A stretch of DNA of 64,000 bases from Firmicutes bacterium HGW-Firmicutes-7 (lineage in GTDB: Bacteria; Bacillota; Clostridia; Lachnospirales; Vallitaleaceae): NCBI GenBank assembly GCA_002841375.1, contig PGZO01000014.1, forward strand, positions 40,751 through 104,750. The letters are read 5' to 3'. The notes beneath the pieces were generated by a model that saw nothing but the letters and a program-made list of their open reading frames with translations, was not told where the DNA came from and made no database searches. Below, piece after piece: positions 18,531 to 27,370 of this stretch (the stretch's first letter is position 1; each line of letters starts with the position of its first letter). The translations under genes and the position numbers were made by a program.

Positions 18531-19464
18531 GATACCTCACGACATTATATTGCAGGTTTTTGGAAGCTTTGATGCGAATATAAAGCTTGTGGAAGATGCT
18601 TTAAATGTAACCATTGTAAACAGAGGTAACGAAATTAAGATTTCTGGTAATGAAGATAAAGTAGAAATTGCAGAAAAAGCTTTAGTAGGCTTAATTGAAG
18701 TTGCAAAAAAAGGTATAGAGATAACACCTGCGAGTATTGAATACTATTTAGGGTTATCAAAAAATGAAAAAGAAAAAGCCGATCAAATTAGCGAAGGTTT
18801 TGTTTGTACAACAGCCAACGGAAAATTCATTCGCCCAAAAACTTTAGGACAGAAAAAATATATTGATAATATAAAAGAAAAAATGATTGTATTAGGAGTA
18901 GGTCCGGCCGGTACCGGTAAAACTTATTTAGCAATGGCAATGGCTATAACCGCATTTAAGCGAAATGAAGTAAATAGGATTATACTGACTCGACCAGCAA
19001 TTGAAGCAGGTGAAAAACTAGGGTTTTTACCTGGTGATTTGCAAAGCAAGGTTGATCCATATTTACGTCCTTTGTACGATGCGCTCTATGAAATAATGGG
19101 TACAGAAGCCTTTCTTAAAAATATGGAAAAAGGATTAATTGAAGTTGCACCCTTAGCTTATATGAGGGGGCGTACGCTAGATCATGCCTTTATTGTTCTT
19201 GACGAAGCACAAAATACTACGCCAGCACAAATGAAAATGTTTCTAACGAGAATTGGGTTTGGATCAAAAGCTGTAATTACTGGAGATTTAACCCAAAAAG
19301 ACTTGCCTGTGGATAAATTATCAGGACTAGATGTAGCCATCAAGGTATTAAATCCAATTAGTGAAATTGGCATTGTTCACCTTACGAATAAAGATGTGGT
19401 GAGACATCCTTTGGTACAAAAGATTGTTGAAGCATATGATAAGTACGAGTCAAAGGATAAATAA
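18505..19464 (+). CDS. phoH: PhoH-family ATPase
   Basis: Cytoplasmic P-loop ATPase linked by context and family to RNA metabolism with YbeY. The 319 residues have an N-terminal KH-like region (residues ~1-90), Walker A GPAGTGKT near residue 133, RPAIEAGEKLGFLPGDL, and Walker B FIVLDEAQNTTPAQMKMFLTRIG followed by the sensor VITGDLTQKDLP. The ribosome binding site GGAGG is inside the end of yqfD. A gene for the 7TM-HD protein PgpH, often found between phoH and ybeY in Firmicutes, is absent here. Confidence 0.95.
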   Translation: MSISQKRIEIPHDIILQVFGSFDANIKLVEDALNVTIVNRGNEIKISGNEDKVEIAEKALVGLIEVAKKGIEITPASIEYYLGLSKNEKEKADQISEGFVCTTANGKFIRPKTLGQKKYIDNIKEKMIVLGVGPAGTGKTYLAMAMAITAFKRNEVNRIILTRPAIEAGEKLGFLPGDLQSKVDPYLRPLYDALYEIMGTEAFLKNMEKGLIEVAPLAYMRGRTLDHAFIVLDEAQNTTPAQMKMFLTRIGFGSKAVITGDLTQKDLPVDKLSGLDVAIKVLNPISEIGIVHLTNKDVVRHPLVQKIVEAYDKYESKDK

Positions 19465-19476
19465 ACATAACAAATC

Positions 19477-19504
19477 TTGACAGCAATTGCATTAAAAGTA
19501 TAAA
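19477..19504 (+). promoter_or_regulatory. Candidate promoter for ybeY-dgkA unit
   Basis: TTGACA at 19477-19482 and TATAAA at 19499-19504 with a 16-base spacer, about 80 bases before the ybeY start. Confidence 0.6.
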
Positions 19505-19584
19505 ATAATAGTGGCAATATATACGATAAGATTAGAACAGTCAATGTATTGTATATTAATACGTATAAGAATCGAGGGAAAGAT

Positions 19585-20085
19585 ATGTCAATAATAGTTA
19601 CAAATGATACAAGTTTCGAAATGACAACAAAGCATACAGAGCTTATTAATAAAACGATTGAGGAATGTATTTTGCATGAGAAGTGTCCTTTTGATGTTGA
19701 AATAAGTATTTTCTTAGTAAATAATAAAGAAATTAAAGAAATGAATAAAGAGCATAGAGATATTGACACACCAACTGATGTTCTATCTTTTCCATTGCTA
19801 GAATATGATGAGCCAGGTGACTTTAGCTTCGTTGACGAAGTAGATGATAGCGAATACTTTAATTTAGATACAAATGAATTAATGTTAGGTGATATTGTTA
19901 TTTCAATAGAAAAAGCAATCGAGCAAGCAGAAACTTATGGACATTCCTTTGAAAGAGAACTTGGATTTTTAATCGTTCATAGTATGTTACATTTATTTGG
20001 GTACGATCATATTGATGAATATGAGACTGAGCAAATGTTTAAAATCCAAGAAGCCATTTTAGAAAAAGTAGGCCTTATGAGATGA
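19585..20085 (+). CDS. ybeY: Endoribonuclease YbeY
   Basis: Zinc-dependent single-strand RNase involved in 16S rRNA 3'-end maturation and ribosome quality control. The 166 residues contain the signature HSMLHLFGYDH, with the three zinc-ligand histidines in the H-x3-H-x5-H pattern, preceded by PTDVLSFP and LGDIVIS. The start is taken at the ATG at 19585, behind GAGGGA. The upstream ATG at 19549 has no ribosome binding site. Its stop overlaps the dgkA start by four bases (ATGA). Confidence 0.95.
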   Translation: MSIIVTNDTSFEMTTKHTELINKTIEECILHEKCPFDVEISIFLVNNKEIKEMNKEHRDIDTPTDVLSFPLLEYDEPGDFSFVDEVDDSEYFNLDTNELMLGDIVISIEKAIEQAETYGHSFERELGFLIVHSMLHLFGYDHIDEYETEQMFKIQEAILEKVGLMR

Positions 20086-20447
20086 AAAATAGACTTTTAA
20101 AAGATAGCTTTCGAAATGCTTTTAGTGGTATTTTTCAAGCTTTTAAAACAGAACGAAATATAAAACTACATTGTGTTTCGGCCATACTTGCAATAGTATT
20201 TGCCTATATACTCAAATTTCAAGTAATAGAATGGATTTTGATTGTGTTTATTATAACAGTCGTTTTTGTTACTGAATTATTAAATACTGCTGTTGAATAT
20301 TCTATTGATATGGTTTGTGGAAATAAATATAATGAAATTGCTAAGTATGCTAAAGATATTGCTGCAGGGGCGACGCTAATAGCTGCAGTAGGAGCAATTT
20401 GTGTGTTTTTATTGTTATATTTACCAAAGATCATTCAGCTTATATAA
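20082..20447 (+). CDS. dgkA: Diacylglycerol/undecaprenol kinase family protein
   Basis: A small three-helix membrane kinase of 121 residues. In Gram-positives this family phosphorylates undecaprenol rather than diacylglycerol. Visible features are the cytoplasmic N-terminal SFRNAFSGIFQAFKTERNIKLH, hydrophobic helices from about residue 30, and the catalytic region TELLNTAVEYSIDMV, followed by AKDIAAGATLIAAVGAICVFLLLY. It is translationally coupled to ybeY through a 4-base overlap. Position next to ybeY and near cdd is standard. Confidence 0.93.
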   Translation: MKNRLLKDSFRNAFSGIFQAFKTERNIKLHCVSAILAIVFAYILKFQVIEWILIVFIITVVFVTELLNTAVEYSIDMVCGNKYNEIAKYAKDIAAGATLIAAVGAICVFLLLYLPKIIQLI

Positions 20448-20469
20448 AAATACATCTAAGGAGAATAGC

Positions 20470-21540
20470 ATGATAAAAAAAATGTGGATTATACTGATGT
20501 TGTTTATAGTGGTTTTCAGCATTGCTTCTTGCAAAAAAGAAGAAATAACCCCAATTCCAGTTGAGGAAGAGAATGTAGAAGAAATTATTGAAGAAGAAGA
20601 AGAGGTTATTAATCATGATAATGATGCAATAAATCCTCTAACAGGATTGTATATTAGTAAAGAAGCAGCGCTTCGAAGACCTATTGGTATTATGATTAAC
20701 AACTTAAAAGCAGCAATGCCCCAAAGTGGAATAGGACAAGCTGATATTATTTATGAAACTTTAGTAGAAGGATCTATCTGTAGATTGTATGCAGTATTTC
20801 AAGATTTTGATGCAGAGAAGATTGGACCAATTAGAAGCGCAAGACATTATTTTTTAGATTTTGCTTTTGACTTCGATGCCCTTTATGTTCATTATGGACA
20901 AAGTCCTCAGGCAAAGGATGCTTTTAGACAATTAAACACACCAAATTTAAATGGTCTTTCGGGGTTAGATTCAATAATGTGTTTTCAAGATCCTGCGAGG
21001 GTTAGACCTCACAGTACATATACTAGTTATGATGGACTTATGGCTGGATGGGATTATGCAGGTTATAGAAAAGAGCTAAATCCCGAACTTGAAAGTAAGT
21101 TCACATTTAGTGAGGAAGAATATACGCCTCAATCTTCTGTCAGTGCTAAAGTTGTTTTGATACCATTTTCTAATTATTCACAACCTTGGTTTGAATATGA
21201 TGATGAAGACAACTTGTATTATAGATTTCAATATGATGTGAAGCAAATTGATGTAGAAACAAAGGAGCAACTGAAATTTAAAAATATTATTATACAGTTT
21301 GCTGATATGTGGGTTATTTCAGGTGATTCAGAAGGAAGACTAGATATGTCTTTAATAACCTCAGGAAATGGTTACTACATAAGTAATGGAAAAGCTATTC
21401 CAATTACATGGAAAAAGACTTCTCATCTGTCTCCCACCCAATATTATAATGAAGATGGATCAACGTTATTATTAAATAAAGGAAAAACATGGATAGCTGT
21501 TTATCCCTCTTATAGAGAAAATAAAATTACTTTTGAATAA
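20470..21540 (+). CDS. DUF3048-domain lipoprotein (YerB-like)
   Basis: A 356-residue secreted lipoprotein. The start at 20470 has AAGGAG 6 bases upstream. A signal peptide ends in the lipobox IASC, followed by an acidic Glu-rich linker (residues ~20-45). The DUF3048 domain begins with NPLTGLYISKEAALRRPIGIMINN and contains GQADIIYETLVEG, IGPIRSARHYF and RPHSTYTSYDGLM. The family, which includes YerB of Bacillus, has no firmly known activity. An envelope function is inferred. It is inserted between dgkA and cdd, which are often adjacent elsewhere. Confidence 0.88.
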   Translation: MIKKMWIILMLFIVVFSIASCKKEEITPIPVEEENVEEIIEEEEEVINHDNDAINPLTGLYISKEAALRRPIGIMINNLKAAMPQSGIGQADIIYETLVEGSICRLYAVFQDFDAEKIGPIRSARHYFLDFAFDFDALYVHYGQSPQAKDAFRQLNTPNLNGLSGLDSIMCFQDPARVRPHSTYTSYDGLMAGWDYAGYRKELNPELESKFTFSEEEYTPQSSVSAKVVLIPFSNYSQPWFEYDDEDNLYYRFQYDVKQIDVETKEQLKFKNIIIQFADMWVISGDSEGRLDMSLITSGNGYYISNGKAIPITWKKTSHLSPTQYYNEDGSTLLLNKGKTWIAVYPSYRENKITFE

Positions 21541-21549
21541 GGAGAGAAA

Positions 21550-21930
21550 ATGACAAATCAAGAATTAATTGAAGAAGCTAAAATAGCAATGGAATACGCT
21601 TATGTTCCATACTCCAAATTTAAGGTTGGTGCTGCACTGTTAACAGATAGTGGAAAAGTATATCGAGGCTGTAATATTGAGAATGCTTCATTTGGTGCGA
21701 CAAACTGTGCTGAAAGAACAGCAATATTTAAAGCTGTATCTGAAGGAGAAACAGTGTTTGATAAAATTGCAGTCGTAAGCAGTTCTAATGAATTCACCTA
21801 CCCATGCGGTATTTGTCGTCAAGTGTTAGGGGAATTTATGCCAAAGGGAGAAGTGGTTTTTGATGATGGGAAGGAATTATTGGTATTAAAAGTATCTGAG
21901 CTACTGCCATATAAATTTGATTTAATATAA
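21550..21930 (+). CDS. cdd: Cytidine deaminase
   Basis: Converts cytidine and deoxycytidine to uridine and deoxyuridine in pyrimidine salvage. The 126-residue homotetrameric type is normal for Gram-positives. The sequence has AYVPYSKFKVGAAL, the zinc-site and catalytic motif CAERTAIFKA, and the second zinc motif PCGICRQVLGEF. AAGGAGAG precedes the ATG. The GTPase gene era, which commonly follows cdd in Firmicutes, is not present here. Confidence 0.97.
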   Translation: MTNQELIEEAKIAMEYAYVPYSKFKVGAALLTDSGKVYRGCNIENASFGATNCAERTAIFKAVSEGETVFDKIAVVSSSNEFTYPCGICRQVLGEFMPKGEVVFDDGKELLVLKVSELLPYKFDLI

Positions 21931-21952
21931 CTTATAATTGAGGTGCAAAGGT

Positions 21953-23581
21953 TTGGATGTTAATACGATGAAAAGAAGAAAAAATAGTCTTGTATTGCAA
22001 GGTTCAATATTAGCAGCAGCAGCAATAATTGTAAGAATTATTGGGTTTTTTTATAGGATACCCTTAAATAATATATTGACAGACGAAGGCAATAGTTATT
22101 ATAGTACTGCCTTCATAATATATACTTTTTTTCTAATGATATCAACATATGGATTTCCAATAGCACTTTCAAAGCTTATTTCTGAAAGAATGGTAGAAAA
22201 AAAAATAAAAGAAGTACAAGTTATTTTTAAGTCTGCTTTATCTTTAGCGTTAATATTAGGAATAATATTTTCAGTAATCTTATGGTTTGGTGCAGATGCA
22301 TTAGCCATATATAGTGGAGGTTCAATAAAAGCTGCTCTCGCTATTAGAGCAACAGCACCTGCACTATTGATTTTTTCGGTACTATCAGTATATCGAGGTT
22401 ATTTTCAAGGAATGAACACGATGGTGCCGACTGCACTTTCCCAAATTCTTGAACAAATATTTAATGCTGGGTTTAGCCTTTTATTAGCAATTATTTTAGT
22501 TAAGAAGGGCTATGAGTATGGTGCTGCGGGTGGAGAAATAGGAACAGGTATTGGTGCCCTTGCTGCACTCATACTATTAATGTTTGTTTATAAAGTGACG
22601 AATCGAAAGATAATTAGTAAAAAAATTCTAAAAGATAAAAGCAATTTTGAAAAGAAAAGCTTGTTTTTTTACTGGAAATTGATTTTAATGGTTTCAATAC
22701 CGATTGTAATCGGTACTGCTATTTTGAATTTTGCGTCTGTAGTGGATATGTTTATGTTTAAGAGAGCAGTTGTGTTCCATGGATTAGGAGAATTAGAAGC
22801 TGAAAAGCTATTTGGCTTGTATGCAACAAAAAATCAATTGTTAATTAACTTGCCAGTAACAATCGCAGCATCACTAGCCATGGCAAGTATACCAAGTATT
22901 TCTGCTGCTGTAGTAAATGGTAGCATTGAAAATATTAGAACTAAAATAGATGCTGCAATTCGTGGTACTATATTGGTTGTATTGCCTGCTGCAGTAGGTG
23001 AATTTGTTTTAGCTGAACCTATTATCAATATGCTATTTACAGGAGAGAATCTAGAGCTTGCAGCAAAGCTCCTTCAAATTAGCGCGATTTCCATCGTTTT
23101 TTTTGGTCTTTCAACGGTATCCGTTGGTATTTTGCAAGGGTTAGGCAAACTAAAAATGCAAATATGGACATCTTCCATAGCCCTAATTATAAAAATCGTT
23201 TTTAATGTAATACTATTGTTTGTTTTTAACTTAAATATTTACGGTGCTGTTATTGCAAATATAATGTTTTCATTTATATATGCTACTTTAAATATTTATA
23301 TAATTAATCGCTACGTGCCTATTAAGATTAATATGAAAAGATCTGTAATAATACCAATAGCTGCTGCAACTTTGATGGGTGTTACGTGCTATATTTCTTA
23401 TAATGCATTAGGCATTATTTCAGCCAGTAATACCCTCGCAACACTAATATCTATTATAATAAGTATATTCGTATATTGCTTTATTTTATTAAAATTAAAA
23501 GGAATAACGGAAAAAGAAATTATTGACTTTCCTAAAGGTCAGAAAATTTTAAGGCTTCTAAAAAGACTTAAAATGATGTAA
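21953..23581 (+). CDS. SpoVB-family lipid II flippase-like protein
   Basis: Polytopic MOP-superfamily transporter of about 542 residues, in the SpoVB/MurJ group that exports lipid-linked wall precursors. The motif near the N-terminus (GFFYRIPLNNILTDEGNSYYSTAF) and ALSKLISERMVEKK are typical of SpoVB proteins. About 14 hydrophobic segments are visible. The most likely start is TTG at 21953, 7 bases after GAGGTG. An ATG at 21968 is the alternative. In Bacillus SpoVB is needed for spore cortex formation. Clostridia carry several paralogues, so a sporulation role is inferred, not shown. Confidence 0.85.
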   Translation: MDVNTMKRRKNSLVLQGSILAAAAIIVRIIGFFYRIPLNNILTDEGNSYYSTAFIIYTFFLMISTYGFPIALSKLISERMVEKKIKEVQVIFKSALSLALILGIIFSVILWFGADALAIYSGGSIKAALAIRATAPALLIFSVLSVYRGYFQGMNTMVPTALSQILEQIFNAGFSLLLAIILVKKGYEYGAAGGEIGTGIGALAALILLMFVYKVTNRKIISKKILKDKSNFEKKSLFFYWKLILMVSIPIVIGTAILNFASVVDMFMFKRAVVFHGLGELEAEKLFGLYATKNQLLINLPVTIAASLAMASIPSISAAVVNGSIENIRTKIDAAIRGTILVVLPAAVGEFVLAEPIINMLFTGENLELAAKLLQISAISIVFFGLSTVSVGILQGLGKLKMQIWTSSIALIIKIVFNVILLFVFNLNIYGAVIANIMFSFIYATLNIYIINRYVPIKINMKRSVIIPIAAATLMGVTCYISYNALGIISASNTLATLISIIISIFVYCFILLKLKGITEKEIIDFPKGQKILRLLKRLKMM

Positions 23582-23672
23582 GCCAAGGTTGTGAAATACG
23601 CTTTATATGAAGGCGGAAAATTCTTAGTCATGAAAAAAATGTATATTCACTAATAAAACGGTAAATAATACT

Positions 23673-23699
23673 ACCAAAACCTTTAAGGAGTGTTTTGGT
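23673..23699 (+). promoter_or_regulatory. Hairpin presenting the ribosome binding site of the BofC-like gene
   Basis: ACCAAAAC (23673-23680) pairs perfectly with GTTTTGGT (23692-23699), leaving an 11-base loop that contains AAGGAG. The stem ends at the base before the ATG at 23700. The rest of the gap 23582-23672 shows no other clear feature. Confidence 0.5.
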
Positions 23700-24395
23700 A
23701 TGGCTAAAAAATTATATGTGCCGTTAATTATATTAGGTATTGTACTTGCAGTAGTTCTATCGTATGAAATAACTTCACTTGTATTATTAAAGGGTCAACC
23801 TAAAGAAGATGAATTTGAAGAACCCATAACCTATGAAGATGAAATGGATGATCATGCACCAGAAAATATTGCAATACAAGCAGATTCATTGAAATTGTCT
23901 AGAATATCACCCTCGACGAGAATTATATACCAGTATTACTATACGATGGATGATAAATTAGTTACAGATGAATGTGAACCACCTTATTATTTAATTGATA
24001 TGACTAGAAATCAATTAGAAGGTTATTATTCTGATTGGCAATTGATATCTTTCGCTTCTGATCGAGTAGTTTTAAGAAAAAGCATTAATGAAAGAGATTC
24101 AGAAGGATATTATATAATTAGAGAATATGAAGGGAAGATTGCGGTTTTTTATGATTATACAGAAGCTTTTGAAGTAGCCTTTGAAGAAGCTGTCGCCTCA
24201 GGAAAATATCGTAGTGAAGAAGCTGATTTGTATTTTATTGAATTTATTAATATGAATAAAGAGCATTATTTAAGAGAAGTTTTAGATACACCAATGACTA
24301 TTTTGTCTCCAGAGGAGCAAGTGAAGATAAAAGAAGGATTGATTGTATATGGTGATGAAGAACTAATACGTATATTAGAAAACTATTCAAGTTAA
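23700..24395 (+). CDS. BofC C-terminal-domain-like membrane protein
   Basis: A 231-residue protein with an N-terminal membrane anchor (residues ~5-28) and an extracytoplasmic remainder. The C-terminal part resembles the BofC C-terminal domain pattern: GYYIIREYEGKIAVFYDY, then near the end ILSPEEQVKIKEGLIVYGDEEL. BofC in Bacillus is a forespore protein that delays SpoIVB signalling during pro-sigma-K processing. Here the similarity is partial and I do not see a full-length BofC, so the call is at domain level. The gene lies between a SpoVB-like gene and two flavoprotein genes, and its ribosome binding site sits in a hairpin loop. Confidence 0.6.
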   Translation: MAKKLYVPLIILGIVLAVVLSYEITSLVLLKGQPKEDEFEEPITYEDEMDDHAPENIAIQADSLKLSRISPSTRIIYQYYYTMDDKLVTDECEPPYYLIDMTRNQLEGYYSDWQLISFASDRVVLRKSINERDSEGYYIIREYEGKIAVFYDYTEAFEVAFEEAVASGKYRSEEADLYFIEFINMNKEHYLREVLDTPMTILSPEEQVKIKEGLIVYGDEELIRILENYSS

Positions 24396-24424
24396 TGGTC
24401 AGTATACCATGAAAGAGGTTAAAC

Positions 24425-25663
24425 ATGGGAAAATCGAAAATTATCGTTATAGGCGGTGGCGCATCAGGAATGGTTGCAGCAATTTTTGCTGCAAGACTAG
24501 GTGCTAAAGTTACTATATTAGAACGGAAAGACAAGGTTGGTCGTAAAATATTAGCAACTGGAAATGGCCGTTGTAACTTAACAAATAAAGATGTTGCAAT
24601 TCACCATTATTATAGTGTACGAGAAGATCAAAACTTCTTAGATAATATTTTGAACAAATTTAACGTGAAAGTAACACTTGAATTCTTTGCAGAGTTAGGT
24701 GTAGACGTTATTGAGAAAGAAGAGGGTAGATTGTATCCAAGGTCAGATCAAGCTAGTTCAGTGGTGTCTGTCTTATTACATGAACTTGAGAGATTAAAAG
24801 TTGATATACGTTGTGAAGAACAAGTTCATACAATTGAGCTTGGAGATAATATTAGAGTTTTTACGAATGATCATAAATACTATTGCAGTAAATTGATACT
24901 TGCAACGGGTGGAAAATCTTGTCCAAATTTAGGGTCTAATGGAAGTGGCTTTGATATTGCAAAATCATTAGGACACACAATTAGACAAACCTTTCCATCA
25001 TTGGTTCAATTAAAAACGGATTATGCGTACTTAAAGCATCTGAAAGGCACAAAAATAATCGGTACGGTAATGCTACTAAACGATCAAAAGGAATTAATTA
25101 AACAGGATCAAGGCGAGATACTATTTACAGACTATGGAATTTCTGGGCCACCGGTATTACAAATAAGTAGAGATGCCTCATATTATTATGAAAATCATCT
25201 TGATACATATGTTTTAATAGATTTAATACCAGAGTTTTCAATTGAGCAACTAGACACAGTTCTAACCAATAGATTTACTATAATGCCAACAAAAAGTATT
25301 GATAGTGCTTTGATTGGATTTATTAATAATCGTTTGATCATGCCAATTTTAAAAACTTCAGAAATAACTTCATCAAAAAAAGCTGGTGATATTACGAAGG
25401 AAGAAAGAAAAAATATTGTGAACGCTCTAAAAAATTTATCTATGAAGATAACAGGAACCCAAAACTGGGACAACTCACAGGTTACGGCGGGTGGCGTAAA
25501 ACTAAGTGAAATTGATATGAACAGTTTAGCCTCAAAAAAGGCAAAGGGTCTTTATTTGTGTGGTGAAGTATTAGATGTTGATGGTATTTGTGGTGGATAT
25601 AACCTACAGTGGGCTTGGAGCACAGGTGCTATTGCAGGAAAAAATGCAGCTTTAGAGGAGTAA
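24425..25663 (+). CDS. HI0933-family FAD-dependent oxidoreductase
   Basis: A 412-residue flavoprotein of the HI0933/YhiN family. It starts with a Rossmann FAD-binding motif (IVIGGGASGMVAA) followed by GRKILATGNGRCNLTN, the family hallmark. Later motifs include LATGGKSCPNLGSNGSGFDIAKSLGH-type sequence, LFTDYGISGPPVLQ, and the C-terminal LYLCGEVLDVDGICGGYNLQWAWSTG-type FAD contact. The physiological substrate is unknown. It is followed after 3 bases by a second, unrelated flavoprotein gene, so they are surely co-expressed. Confidence 0.88.
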   Translation: MGKSKIIVIGGGASGMVAAIFAARLGAKVTILERKDKVGRKILATGNGRCNLTNKDVAIHHYYSVREDQNFLDNILNKFNVKVTLEFFAELGVDVIEKEEGRLYPRSDQASSVVSVLLHELERLKVDIRCEEQVHTIELGDNIRVFTNDHKYYCSKLILATGGKSCPNLGSNGSGFDIAKSLGHTIRQTFPSLVQLKTDYAYLKHLKGTKIIGTVMLLNDQKELIKQDQGEILFTDYGISGPPVLQISRDASYYYENHLDTYVLIDLIPEFSIEQLDTVLTNRFTIMPTKSIDSALIGFINNRLIMPILKTSEITSSKKAGDITKEERKNIVNALKNLSMKITGTQNWDNSQVTAGGVKLSEIDMNSLASKKAKGLYLCGEVLDVDGICGGYNLQWAWSTGAIAGKNAALEE

Positions 25664-25666
25664 TGA

Positions 25667-27271
25667 ATGACAACAAAAATAAGAATTCAACAAATTAAAA
25701 TGAGGTTAGATCATGGACCGGAACAAGTAGAGCAGAAAATTTGCGACTTATTACGAGTCCCAAAAGAAGGCATTACAGACTATGTAATTATAAAAAAATC
25801 TATTGATGCAAGAAAAAAGCATGCCATTGTACTAGTATATACAATTGATGTTGTTTTAAAAGAAAGTCCACAGAAGGGTGTGGTTGACGGTAATAATATT
25901 ATGTATACCAAAGAGGTGGGTTATGCATTTACTACTAATAAATCCTCTTTAAGCTCAAGACCATTAATTGTTGGAAGTGGGCCAGCTGGTCTTTTTTGTG
26001 CGCTATTATTAGCAGAAAACGGATTGAAACCAATCGTCTTAGAAAGAGGCGAGAACGTAGACCAACGTATGAAAGATGTTTCGAAATTTTTTGATAAAAG
26101 TGTTTTAAATGAAGCCTCAAATATTCAATTTGGTGAGGGTGGTGCTGGAACATTTTCAGATGGTAAGCTTAACACACAAGTAAAAGATCCATTTTTTAGA
26201 AAAGAAAAAATATTGAAAGAATTTGTAGAGGCAGGCGCTCCAGAGGAAATTCTATATGTTAATAAGCCACATATTGGCACGAATTATTTAATTAAAGTTG
26301 TTAAAAATATAAGACGAAAAATAGAAAGCTTAGGTGGTGAGGTCCGGTTTAATAGTAAAGTAACCTCGCTAATAATTGAAGAGGACAAAATAAAAGGTGT
26401 GATTATTAACGACACAGAATCTCTTTATTCTAACAATATCGTTCTTGCTATCGGCCATAGCGCAAGAGATACGTTTCAAATGCTTAAAGAACAAAGCATT
26501 CCTATGGAACCAAAGGCATTTGCAATCGGTCTTAGAATTGAACACCTACAAGATACGATTTCAAAAAATCAATTTGGGGATCAATTTAAACATCCGAATT
26601 TGCCTGTAGCAGATTACAAATTAACCTATAGATCTAAATCAGGTAGAGGTGTATATACTTTTTGCATGTGCCCAGGTGGATATGTCGTCAATGCATCCTC
26701 AGAAACAGGTCATCTTGTTACAAATGGAATGAGCTACTTTAACCGAGATGGAAAAAATGCAAACAGTGCAGTTTTAGTTAATATTACACCTGATGATTTT
26801 GGGAGTACGGATGTTCTTGCAGGTATAGAATATCAAAGAAAGTGGGAAGCAGCAGCATTTAAACTTGGAGGTTCTAACTATAAGATGCCTATACAATTAT
26901 GGTCAGATTTCTTAAATAATGAAGTAAGTACGAAAATCGGAGCGATTACACCTAATTTAAAAGGACAATATACTTTTGCTAATTTAAACCAATGTTTACC
27001 TACTTATGTAACGGAGGCGCTTAAAGAAGGTATCCTCGAATTTGATATGAAAATAAAAGGCTTTGCTAATTCAGATGCTATTTTAACTGGCGTTGAGACT
27101 AGATCTTCTTCTCCCGTAAGAATATTACGGAATGAACAATATGAGAGTAGCATTAAAGGCTTATATCCTTGTGGAGAAGGTGCTGGATATGCGGGTGGTA
27201 TAATGTCGGCAGCGATAGACGGAATAAAAACAGCAGAGCAAATTGCTTGTTCAAATACCGTTAGTTCTTAA
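25667..27271 (+). CDS. NAD(P)/FAD-dependent oxidoreductase (dehydrogenase-like)
   Basis: A 534-residue flavoprotein of the uncharacterised NAD(FAD)-utilising dehydrogenase family. The first ~95 residues form an N-terminal domain (IRIQQIKMRLDHGPEQVEQKI) preceding the Rossmann FAD motif VGSGPAGLFCALLLAENG near residue 103. Other landmarks are NIQFGEGGAGTFSDGKLNT, GTNYLIKVVKNIR, CMCPGGYVVNASSE and the C-terminal YPCGEGAGYAGGIMSAAIDG. The reaction is not known. It is 3 bases downstream of the HI0933-like gene. Next comes the proB promoter, so it ends its operon. Confidence 0.87.
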   Translation: MTTKIRIQQIKMRLDHGPEQVEQKICDLLRVPKEGITDYVIIKKSIDARKKHAIVLVYTIDVVLKESPQKGVVDGNNIMYTKEVGYAFTTNKSSLSSRPLIVGSGPAGLFCALLLAENGLKPIVLERGENVDQRMKDVSKFFDKSVLNEASNIQFGEGGAGTFSDGKLNTQVKDPFFRKEKILKEFVEAGAPEEILYVNKPHIGTNYLIKVVKNIRRKIESLGGEVRFNSKVTSLIIEEDKIKGVIINDTESLYSNNIVLAIGHSARDTFQMLKEQSIPMEPKAFAIGLRIEHLQDTISKNQFGDQFKHPNLPVADYKLTYRSKSGRGVYTFCMCPGGYVVNASSETGHLVTNGMSYFNRDGKNANSAVLVNITPDDFGSTDVLAGIEYQRKWEAAAFKLGGSNYKMPIQLWSDFLNNEVSTKIGAITPNLKGQYTFANLNQCLPTYVTEALKEGILEFDMKIKGFANSDAILTGVETRSSSPVRILRNEQYESSIKGLYPCGEGAGYAGGIMSAAIDGIKTAEQIACSNTVSS

Positions 27272-27297
27272 ATTAGACCATTTTAACAAGTAATATC

Positions 27298-27326
27298 TTG
27301 ATAATATTATCAAATAGGTGTAAAAT
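27298..27326 (+). promoter_or_regulatory. proB promoter with a 16-base palindromic operator
   Basis: TTGATA at 27298-27303 and TAAAAT at 27321-27326 are 17 bases apart. The -35 box is the left half of the perfect palindrome TTGATAATATTATCAA at 27298-27313. A DNA-binding dimer on this site would block RNA polymerase. The cognate regulator is not evident nearby. Confidence 0.55.
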
Positions 27327-27370
27327 AGATTGAATATTGATAAAAACATTATAATTTGCGAGGGTACAAA

